64,000 nt of DNA, taken from assembly GCA_050084985.1 (NCBI GenBank), contig JBITNC010000002.1, positions 36,642,001 through 36,706,000 of the forward strand, given 5' to 3'. Positions within the stretch are counted from its first letter, which is position 1. Each line of letters begins with the position of its first letter. Origin of the DNA: Nageia nagi. Its lineage: Eukaryota; Pinophyta. The notes under the pieces were generated by a model. It made no database searches and was not told the DNA's origin. It saw only the letters and a list, made by a program, of their open reading frames with translations. This document shows positions 39,301 through 50,900 of the stretch, piece by piece. The translations under genes were made by a program, and so were the position numbers.

Positions 39301-42300
39301 GTTGCCCATCTCCTGTCACCCATCCCAGTTTATGCGTGCAGTGCATCCCGTCTCCTGTTCGCTACATATATATAAGGTTCTAAAGTTTAATGTTTTTATT
39401 AAATTTTTATTTATAGCTTAATTTTTAAAATATAAATGTTTTTTGTTTATATTTAAAATATAATGTTTCTATTTATAGTTTAATCATTAATGTTTATTTA
39501 TAGTTTTTTATTTATAATTTAATATTTTATTTAATGTGTATATTTTCAAAGTTTAATTTTTAAAGTTTATATTTAAAACTTTATGTTTTTATTTAATGTT
39601 TATTTAACATTTTCATTATGTTTAAATTATAAATCTTTGATGTATTGAATTATATGTAGTTATTTATATGTTTTGTATATTTTCCAAACCCTTTTCAAAA
39701 TTCCAAACTTCCAAACTTTTTTTGTCTTTTGATCGAACTGAATCTGGTAACTATTGAGGCTCTATGGAACAATTATTGGTTAATTTAGGGACTACCCATG
39801 ATAAATAGGGATGTCCTCACTCACCAACCCTTTTCAGTACTTAAATATACAAACTTGAGGACTTTCTTTGACTAGACACTCACATTGATGATGGTTGCAT
39901 GTTGCATCATGTCATGATCGTTAGACTACTTTTTGTAGATGATGTGACCCTATTCTCTCACATCCTTTAAGGCCTTCAAAGATAGATGCACTTGCTCACT
40001 TCTATGAGATTAGATGATTAGAAGTTAACCTTAGCAAGACTAAGGTCAATTATACTTCTCAATATTCTCTCTCCAAGTTTCAGTTCTCCTATAAAGGGGA
40101 GTGGGTCGATTTCACAACTATTTATACTTATTCAAGGGTCCAATTTTCTAGTCCATCCCTCAATTTGAAATTAGCCTCACAATCATGTCTTTGCAAGGGA
40201 TATACTTCACTCTTCATCCTTTAAAATCAATGTTCTTAGATACACTTCCATAATGTGTCTTCAATGAAATCATTTAACCCACAATTCTTTATAAATCGAA
40301 GTTCTTAAACCCCAATTCAAGGTATGTCAAGTGGGCATGTATTGAGGGGTGCAAACTATTATGCTTCACTGCATGATCCGCTACAAATGAACAATTCCTC
40401 AATGCATTGTTTAGAGATAATTTGCTTCTATGCCACTTTGCCTTGAGAGTATATTTAGGCTCACCTTCTTTCTTCATAGACTCAAATCGCTAGGCAACTT
40501 TGCTTCAAGTCGTGAGAGGTACCCATATCTACCATTGTGATCTTTAGAGAGGATTGCTTCTTTAGGTCTCATTGGGCATAGATGATCACTTCTAAGCATT
40601 TCCTACAAATTATTGATTGCATCATCATTGAGTGAGACTATCTTCAGCACCATTGGTCACATGGTTTGAGGGTTCCCCTCGATCAACTAAGAATCTACTC
40701 CCACCAATGGGTTGAGATCAACCACTATATCCCTCACAGTGATACGACTTATCTTTTCTCTCTCTAGGAAGTGGAGAATGAAGAGCACTTCATTTTTAGA
40801 TGTCCTATCTATTATGAGATTCAAGGGACGCCACTAATTTTACGAAGAACCTAGATGTTCCTTATCCACATTCTTTCACCCTCATCATCCAAGAGACTAT
40901 TATCTTCAAACATAAATATCTACAGAAGTCCCCTATGTATAACTTGCAACCACCAAGTTGATTAGCTCCTTTTTCCAGTCCATCCCTGACATTGGAGGCA
41001 TTAACATCCCTTAAATAGCACCAGTACACATGCTAGCAAGGACAAGTCAATGTGACAACACCTACCTTCACGCATCGTTATTAGTGAACCTCAATACTCT
41101 CATCTCCACTCTAGATGTCGTCAAATCTGCCTCTGCTTGATGTCATGGACCATCTAGTTCCTCTTGCTCGACACCCCAGTTAGGGAGACAAATGCACATC
41201 ATCAACTTCCTTTCTACTATAGGTGATCCATTTGGCTTGGATGTTAGGAGGGACTCTAAAGTTTATCACCCAAAACTAGAAGTACCAAAGTGCAACGCTT
41301 TGTGATGTTAACAAAGCTCTATAGTGTTTGCGGAGCACTTTTGAAGAGCACCAAAGATTTTGTAGACCAATGTTTGGAGAATGTTTTTGAGGGGCCAAAC
41401 ATACTGAGAAATTCACAAATTTTATATTTGTTGGGAAGCTTATTTTTGAGATCTTTCCAACAGTATGAAGAATGCCGAAGACGGAGCTATAAATCAAAAG
41501 TTATAGGCTTTGCAAGATGACTATTTTTAATTCAAAACAAACTCAGAACTTTTACAAGGCTTTCTCAACATTCTTCTCTCATACTCTTACAACTATGATA
41601 AAAAATTATACACTTATAACAATTAAATAAGTTATACAACTCTTCAAATCACTTTCTTGGAAGTTTAACAATCATGCTAACTATTCAATGGCCGCATAAA
41701 CTTTTGGTCTTCTTCAAACCCATGGGATAACTCTTGATTTTCCCTTTATTGGTCAGCATCAATCATCAACAGGCTCTAGGGAGGCCCAGCCTAATCTTCA
41801 TGTTGTGCCTGCACAACACACCCAAAAATTTCAAAATTTTGGGGACCCAATTTTTGCCAAAAACAATGGAAAAAATCGTTTTGAGAGTGACAAGCAGGGA
41901 GTTTTAAGGGTCTTAAAGGAAATTGGAGACTTTAGAAGAGGCATGAAAAGTCCAAATTCAAATAAAATCCCCTTTAAAAATCCAAGTTTTCCCAAAGTCC
42001 CATGTTTTTTAAGCTTGAAATTTCAAAAATTTTTAAAAAAGGTGCAATTAGAGGAAGAGTCACATGATTTTTGAGTTTTAAAGTCGCATGATTTTTGGGT
42101 TTGAAAGTTGTATGATTTGAGTATGAAAAGTCACATGATTTTTGAGTTTAAAAATGCCAAAATCCAAAAAGATGTGAACAAAAGGGAAGATTTCACATGT
42201 TTTTCAAGTTTAGAAACTCCAAAGTAGAAAATGATGTAACCCAGAAGGGAAGATTTCGCAGGTTTTTCAAGATTAGAAACTCCAAAGTCAAAAATGATGT

Positions 42301-45300
42301 GACCCGGAAGGAAGATTTTACATTTTTTCAAGTTTTGGAACTCCAAAATAAAAAAAGATGTGACCCAGAGGGAAGATTTCGCATGTTTTCAGTTTAGAAA
42401 CTCCAAAATCTCAAAAGGTGTGAACTTGTCAAGCCCTTCCTTTCTGTCACACATTTTCCAAGATCAAGTTTTCCATATTCCTTAAACATGCAAATTTTGC
42501 CTACTTTTGTTCTTTTCCAGTCACACCTTTTCCAAGGTCAGCATCCCCATATTTCATGAAAGTGTGAATTCTGTTAAGTTTGTCTTCCTTAGTCGCACTG
42601 TTAAGGTTGTCTTCCTTAGTCACATGTTTTTCAAGTTCAGGATCTCTATATTTGTTGAGGATGCAAATTTGCCAAGTTTATTCCCTTTTAATCTCCCAAT
42701 CCCTGAAAGTCATTCAAAATTCTAGAGCAATCTTCCTCCTTGCCTGAAATTAGCCAAACTCTTTCAAGCTAACCTTTTTATTTACTGAAACAGGTAAACT
42801 TGCTGATCTAAAATGAGTCTTCCAAAGCCAATCAGATAAAACAATTGGCAAGGTTGATGAAAGAGAACAGAATACGAGCAAGAAAAGCAAGGACGAATTC
42901 CTCCAAAATGAAGGTTCTCAAAAGTATGAAAACAAGACAAAAATATGATCATAGGGAAAGTTTGAAAATTTGATAGATGGATTTGTCAATATTCCAGGCC
43001 GGAGACTCACAAGAAGCTATCAAGTGAAGGAAATATCCAATGCTAGGGAGGACTCCTTAATAGTTCTCCATTGTGACTAAAAGGGCTCAACATTGGGTTA
43101 AACAAGGTTGTGCTTTGGTGAAAGGAGATTCAAAGGAAAGATTATTATTCTTAGCAAGGTGCAAAGATCGAATGAAATAGATTCTAGAATCTGTTTCAAA
43201 AACTATTTTTTTATAAGACTTTGATATTTACTTAGCTTATTGACTTGTGAAGATGAGTTTTTGCTCCCACAAGGTCAAATGACATTTCGTTTTAATTTCC
43301 GTTTCATTTCACATACATTAGGGCAACACTAAGAGTTAGGTGGGCATTTATTGTTGACTAAATAGTAACTTTTATGCTATAAATACCCCAAGAGGGATCA
43401 TTTTGAAGGAGGATGAATTAATTTTTCTCAAGAGCAAACTTTTGCACATTGAGAACTCTTTTTCTTGTTGAATTGACCAACTTTAAGAATCAAATAGACA
43501 CTTCATTTTATGGAATTGTGGATCTGAATTCTTGAATTTGATATCTCCTTGCAGTGATTCTTATGCTTGAGTGCATTTTCTTTTAAAATCTAGAGTTTTA
43601 AGAAAAATGGGTTGTATATTTTTCGAAGCATTGGAATTGTTTCTTGATCGATATCTTCCATACTTCACATGTTAGGTAAATATAATCTGAATGTAACTTT
43701 CTTCTATGACATTTGGTTAGAAACATCTATTCAAACTGCATATTGCTTCCATCTTTCCTATTCTTATCCATATTTGATCGAATTGCTCTGTGCTCCTGTT
43801 TGCTTATAATTTGGTCAATATCATTTATGGCAAACTAGATGAATGGATAGTGTTTCTTAATAAATTTGGAAGATAAGTGAATTAGACACTGAATTACTTG
43901 TGAAGTGTGATCTATTGTGAGCATAGCATGCCTACCTTAATTCATCCTCTACTCTCTTTTCTTTCAAGCTTTTCTTATTTTCTTTTTATCTTTTTCAAGA
44001 ACCAATTGCAACTTTGACCATTGTGAAAACACTCTAGAGGCCGTATTATGTGGGTGATTGCTATCATCCCTCCTTGACTGACCTATTCCACGATTTTATC
44101 CATTAGCTAGGCACGTTTGAAGATACAAACCTTGGGGTATCAATCTTTTCAAGTGGAGACAAGTAACGTTGTCTCACCCAAATGTTGTGATGCTTTCCCA
44201 ATCCGCCATCTTCCAATGACTCCCGTAAAAGGAAAGATTTCCATCCCAACTCTGATCAATCTTGTGTGGATGTGATCATATCTATCATTGGCCCTTTAAT
44301 AGTTATGGATGATGACATTGTCAATTCCACCATCCCAAGCATGCAACAGCACTACACAAGCCAAATTACAAGAAATGGAAAGCACTTCATTTTCTAGTGC
44401 CCCATCTATTACAAGATTCGGAGGAGGTACCACTTCTTTTATAGGGAATTTGAAGGTTTGTTATCCACATTTTTTCGCTATCCCAATCAAATATGCTTGG
44501 CCCTGTTGTGCCACACCCCAAAATACAAGATTTTGGGGACCCTATTTTTGCAAAGACAATGAGATGCATTGCCTAGAGATTGGCTTTGGGCGATGGATAG
44601 TGGATTCTAAGCAATGTAAAGATGATATTAGGGAGTGATGCATGGAGATTATCTATCGAAGACCTTGAAATAATTCAAAGCATCCAATCACCAATTTTGG
44701 AGCCAATGAGATAGGATTAGAACAACTTCACAAGAGAATAGAATTTTGGGGTTTTAAATAGAACCAATGGAGATGGGATCGTTTTTTTAGAGTTTGAAAG
44801 AGTTGGAATCAGAAGACATAGGCCACTAAAGGACCCCATTTTAGACAAGTTTAGGCTTGGAAATTTTGGATTTCGACCAAGTCTGCTCACTCTCCCGATT
44901 AAGCACAAGTTCCCAAGGTTTGATGTCATCAAAGGCTAGAAATTAGCACCTAAGGAAAAGAGGGTGCATTTTGGATCGAATTTTGAGGATGCCAAGCTAT
45001 GAAGGGTCAAATTCCAAGCAAGATAGGTCTTGGAACTTTTCGAAATGGATCAAAATTGCACCAAGGAGAGTTAGGCACATATTTTTGGGCTTTGAGGCCA
45101 CCAAAGAGGAAACAATGGCGCCTAGGCTCAAAGTGATCATTTTTGACAAAAATTTAGACTCAATTCCGATGACATGGCAAGGTAAAGGAGGCAAAATGAG
45201 GCAAGTTTGCACATGGAATTTTTGAAAAAGTTCAAATTTTTTATGCCTAGACCCAATTGCACTAAAAAATGATGAAATTTTGACTTATCGAAATTTGAAG

Positions 45301-47926
45301 AGATGGGTATTGTGGGGAATGCAAAATTGAACAAGTTTGCTCTTGGAGGTTTCTAAAATGGAACAAAAACACTCCTCCCAAAGTTAGGAGCAGGTTTTTA
45401 AGGTTTGGTGTCATCAAACCTCAATTTTTAGCGCCTATCATGAGAATACCTCCATTTCATCAAAATTTTGGAAGATTTTTTGAGAGCATGATGAGGTGGA
45501 AGGTGCAAAAATACACAAGATTGCCTTTTACACTTACCAAAAGGACCAAAATTGCATCCCCAAATCCTAGGTGAATGATTTCAAGGTTTGATGCCACCAA
45601 AAGGCAAAAATATGCACCTAGGGGTGAAATCCACTTGTTTTGGTCAAAATTTCACAATATTTCATGAGGGTATACCCATTTGGATTTTGCACCAGTTGGT
45701 CCAAGAAACATCAAAAAAGACAAAAAATGCATAATCTAGAGCTAGGCGCAGATTTTTGGGCTTTGATGCCATCAAACATGAAAAATTGGCACCTAGGATG
45801 GAGAAAAACCAATCTAGCATGCAAAATGCACCTTTGGAGTGGTCAATTGAGGCTACAAAACATGCAAAATGCCATTTCAGCACCAAACTTGAGCACTTGA
45901 GCACCAAAACTTGAGCATTTGAGCACCAAACATGAGCTTTTTGACAAAACTTGTGCACCACACTTGGTCATTAAAGCCAATTTTTCTTCAAAGTGTTCAA
46001 AATCCCAAATTTTGATCCCATGCTCCAAAATTGCTCAAATCAATCCCAAATACCTTCAAGATCCATCACCAATCCATCCATGGCCATATAAGATCCATCT
46101 GGGCACTTTTCAAAAAATTTATAAAATCCGCCCCCCATCATTTTCCAAATTTTAGACCAAAAAATTAAAATCCATTTTTTTAAGAAATCCTTGTTAAATC
46201 ACTCAAAAGTTTGCCAAGATCACTCAAACCAAGATGGAATCTACATTTCAACAAAAAGGGTACTCAAAGATGATGAAGGAGATCTAGAAAAGGCTCAAGA
46301 TCTGCAAGATCCTTTGTAAAAGGATCAATTTTCAATGTAAATGGACCAAATTGGTTAAAAGGATAAATGTATTCTCCTGCCACTTCAAATGTAATTTTGT
46401 TTGCATTTCAATTTTATTAGGTTAGAATTAGGGCAATGTCCAAAAGTTGGCCTCAAAAAGTCTAGAAATAGACCATAGGGGGTCTCCTTTTGAGCTAGAA
46501 TGTATTGTTCCCATTTTTATGGCATTTTACCCATTTGCCACTGGAAAATGGGAACACTTAGTTTAGGAGTATTTTATTTTATTTTGGCATTTTTATGGTA
46601 ATTTAGCCCTTTAATTGTAAGTTCCACTTGGAGATTAATTAATTACTCGAATTATGGGTCGTTGGACCTATTTTAGTGATATAGACGTGATTTTATATTT
46701 TTAATATGCCAATAATTGTGTAATTAGAATACCAAGGCAATTATTAATTGTGTAATGTCCCAAAATTCTTTGTATTTCATTTTCATTGCAATTTCTAGAT
46801 CTAGGAGTACTTTACACTTTTGGCATTTATCAAAAGAAAAAAAAAAAATGTAAAGAATTGTATTTGGAATCATTATCCATGTTCAAGTCGGCAAAACCAC
46901 TTGGAAATCTAGTTTTCTCTTCCAAGGCTGGTCGGCTGGCTTTTATGGAGACATTTAGTGGCTATTTAAGCAAAAACATTTCTCATTTTCAAGAGATCAT
47001 CCAATCAAATTCTGATATCTGCTTTTCTTGAGTTAGGGATGTGCCCTTCTCATCCTTCTTTGGCCTAGGGATGCGCCCAACAGCCTTAGAAGTGGCATTT
47101 TGAAGAATTCGTGAGGAGACTCATATTTTGGATGCCCTAAATATTGTTACAGGAATGTTACAGAATTGTTACAGAAATAACAGTCTTATTACTTGCGTAT
47201 TGAAGATTTGATCTCATATACTCATTGTTCTTGTTATCAACTCTTGAATGAATGATTCTATGGTCTCTTTCATGCGATTTAATTCCTATATTACTGCTGT
47301 TATAAGATCAGAATTCTGTCATCATTATTAAGTAATAAAAGTGCTGTTACAGTTGGAGTTTAAAGTCAAAGATAGCATGTAACAGATCTAGTTTTTATGC
47401 CCAAAAATCTTGAGTAATAATTGGGATATTTCAAATTGTAAATGCAATATTAGTCACCTAATTTGGGATGTTGCATATGTAAAGCCTTGATGATTGTAAT
47501 ATTGGCAGTTAATGGACCTCTTTAGTAATATTGCTCCCCTTCTAAGGTAGAGCATGATACCAAGGTAATTTCATCCACTACGAAGCATTGGAAGACTCCA
47601 CACTTGGACGTTGGGTTTGAGGAGAGGATTGAACCATTAAGATATGAAATTGGGCATCTTAAGACACCCACGTCTCCCTTGGAGGCTCTTAGCTCGATGA
47701 TAATGATACTTAGGCACATGGAGGACTCCCATAACCCAACGTTGGCATTCCTGGCCCTTGGATGTGATTGCTCCCATCTTGAGGCACCTCAATCTCGGAC
47801 GTGGGATATGAGAGCACACAGATCACCCCTAGACACCGTTGGATGAGATTACATCAATCCCAACGCATGATTGAAGAAGCTATCTCTCACTATATAAGGA
47901 GGATTCCTAGAAGATAATATCATTCA

Positions 47927-47964
<38 letters not shown>

Positions 47965-50900
47965 TCCTTGGTTTGAGCATTGCTCTTCCTGGATTCCATT
48001 CTTCGGAGTGAAGTACTTGTAGCAGGGCACAATACAAGACTTACGTGGGGGCACATTTGGGGGTTGGCGCAAACCAAGTTGTCAACTAGCTATTCAGGGG
48101 GGTATTGGTATTACCCTGTAGAACACTACTAGTGGATCTCTGAGATTCCACCACAGCTATTGAAGGAGGAAGCCCTGGTGCAAACCTTGTCACAATGCGG
48201 ATCTGAGCCCTAGAGCATCAGTCTTCGTTGCATTATCTTTGTAATTGAGGTTCACTACATTACTATTTGAATACAATTGCATTTGGCCTTTATTTTGTTA
48301 TATTCTTGTCATTTGTCTCATCTTTCTTGGACGTTGGATCTAGAGTGAATTATTGTGTTAATTGTATGTGATTTGGCTTTCCTTGTTCCTACATTGGGTT
48401 TGTATGAGCATTTACTTGTTTCTTGAGATCTAGCCTTCATAGCCAAACGTTGGGGTTGTTGGAGTTGTTTGACCCCTCTAGAGTGTGACGTTGGCATTCT
48501 TGCATGATTTCTTGTTTGTTGGCTTAGCTCGTGGAATATTTCTTGGTGTGATGTTGGCTCCTAGGGAGCACTTTGCCCCAAATTTGAAGCTCATAGTGTA
48601 ACGTCCCTCTCCTAAGGACAATTTGGTAATTCTGATTATTATTTTATTGCTGGAAATTAAGGATCTGCACAGGATCCGAGTGAGCCCAATTTAGGCTTAT
48701 CACATAGAATGTTCAAGTGTAAGAAAAGGCCAAATTTTGTGAAAATCGAATTTTTTTTGTAATTGAAAAGCAAATTGATATACATATGCATAACTCTTTT
48801 ATGAACCTAATACAAGTGGCTAAAAATTGATTCAAAGTTGTTTTGTCCTCAATCGGAGTTGTGGGTTGACCCTTAAGAGCTTTTTGTCGAGATTCGAATA
48901 GTTTTGTGCCTTCTCTTTGAAAACTCACAAATTTTAAGAGAATTTATTAGAAATATTTCTAAAGTGTTTGAATCCTCCCAATAATCCATTGCTTTCATGT
49001 TAAATGTTTTGTATTCTAAATTGCCTTTCTTTTATGATATCTGATTAGACTTCTTGTTCAAAACCAATCCGTCTGTGTGACCCACGATAAGTTCTTTATA
49101 GTCAGCTCTACTTTCTGTTCTTCTTTGGAACAATTTGGACAATAGTCATTCGTTTCAAAGTTTGATGAATTGAACAAGACTTCTTGACTAATCTGGAAGA
49201 AAGAAAATTTAGATAATGTTGCATTGTGATAATCGTCTTTGAAATCTAGCCAAGTATCACCTCATTCTCACCCTTTTTTCTTTTCTTTATTTTTCATTTT
49301 TCTATAAAATCCATAGCAACTTTCGAACGTTGCGTGATAAACACCTCATTCTCTATAAAAACATGAGTTAACAATTACCACCTCTATTAAACCACTCAGT
49401 TGATTCCCATAACAAGAGCTACACAATCCAAGCTTGTATTAACAAAACAAGCTTCCGTAAGAAACTTTGGGATATCAATCCTTACAAGAGGAGATAAGTT
49501 ACGCTATCTCACCTAAAGTTGGGTTGCTTTTTCGGTTGATAGCCTCATGGCTAGTCTCACATACGAGGAAAGATTTCCATCCCAAGCAGCTCTCTTCATC
49601 AGAGAGACTATTATCTTCAAATGTATAGCTATGCCAAAGTCCCCTAGAGAGAACCATAGGGCCACCAAGTTGAGCAGCTCCTGTTTCCAAACCATCCTTG
49701 ACGTTGGAAGCACAAAAATGCCCCTATATAGCGCCACTCTACATGCTAGCAAGGACAAGTTGGTCTGACAACGCCTACCTTCACATGTTGTTATCGGTGT
49801 TCCTCAATACTTTCATCCCTGCTTTGAAAATCCGCAAGTAATCGGCGAGTACTTGTGAGTAATCGCGATTCTAAGCAAAACGAGTAATCAGAGGTCATTA
49901 CTCAGCCCTGCTGGTTTTTGGAGGTTACTAAAGATTACTCGGCGGTTACTCAGCAGTTACTCGGCAATTACTCAGCTACTATCAAGATAGAGCTAAATAA
50001 CATGAAAAAAAAAATAGTAAACATCAAAATATGCCTTTTAACTATCTAATTGTGTCTCATTCTTCTCATTCCATTGTGTTAGCTCAGTTTTTCACTCTAT
50101 AGATCAGTTTGTGAAAGATTTGAAGTTTGAGTATCAATTTGAAGAGCTTCACCGTTGATTTGTAATTTTTTTCATATTTTAAAATGTTCGAGATTTTTTT
50201 TGCTGAGTTTTGGTGTTGAGTACTATCTAAATTTTTCCTGGCCGAGTAGTTCTCGAGTCCGAGTTTTCCAAGCTTGCTTTCATCTCCACTCTAGATCGGT
50301 TAGGGAGACATGTGCACAACATCAGCTTCATTTCTACTACAGGTGATCTATCGGTCTTGGATGTTAGGAGGGGCTCTAGGGAGGCCCAGCCTAATCTTCC
50401 CAAGTCGTATATATGTGATCATGTCAGTTCCATTGCCCTGTGCATGTGACAGCACTGCACAAGCCCCTATTGATGTTATCAAATTTATCACTGACCCTTC
50501 TCTAATGATAGATTCTGGTTTTTGTAGTGTCAGTCCCTAGTGTTCTTAACCCTAGACCTTTTCTTTATAGCTGAATGTACTTTTTGAGTCCCATTAATCT
50601 ATTTTGGTCACCCGTGGATATTAATATATTTTCTTTCTTTCTTTCTACCAGAGCTTTACTGTGTTTATACTATCAGGATGAAAGCAGATTGTGCGACATT
50701 TTTACTGCCCACTTCTCAGATTTTATGCTATTCTTGTTAGTATCCTTGAGCTTTATGCAGTAATATAATATATGTCCTACTCATCTTTAGTTCACGGATC
50801 TGAATTTATGATATTGAGAATTTTAGATTTCTTTGACGTTGTTAGTATGAGAAGTAATGTTACTATATGCAATAAACCACTTGGTGTTTGGACAAGTGCT

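Larger units (their letters stand above)
41801..44250 (+). mobile_element. Large LTR-like block (i), inserted in LINE remnant
   Basis: It begins TGTTGTGCC and ends GATTTCCATCCCAAC, like the block at 44504-49588. Both flanks are LINE-derived, so it is an insertion. TATAAATA at 43378-43385 fits a promoter, with a probable U3 upstream containing tandem repeats and R-U5 downstream. No coding region is present, suggesting a solo LTR of about 2.4 kb. A clean target-site duplication is not evident. Confidence 0.55.
46501..48704 (+). mobile_element. Solo LTR with TSD TAGAA, itself interrupted
   Basis: It starts TGTATTGTTCCC and ends GGCTTATCACA, flanked by TAGAA at 46496-46500 and 48705-48709. TATATAAGG at 47891-47899 is the promoter counterpart of TATAAAAGG in the inverted relative at 24873-26583. 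About 1.5 kb after removing the nested solo LTR. Confidence 0.85.
44504..49588 (+). mobile_element. Large LTR-like block (ii), split by nested solo LTRs
   Basis: It begins TGTTGTGCCACACC and ends GATTTCCATCCCAAGCA. Its two halves, 44504-46500 and 48710-49588, together match the contiguous block at 56850-60090 (for example aatagaccatagg before the break, and caagaggagataagttacgc near its end). The break is the solo LTR at 46501-48704. LINE sequence flanks both ends. With the insert removed it is about 2.9 kb. Confidence 0.65.

Noticed and set aside
42131-42397. Repetitive frames on both strands
   Set aside because: They are translations of the 62-bp tandem repeat.
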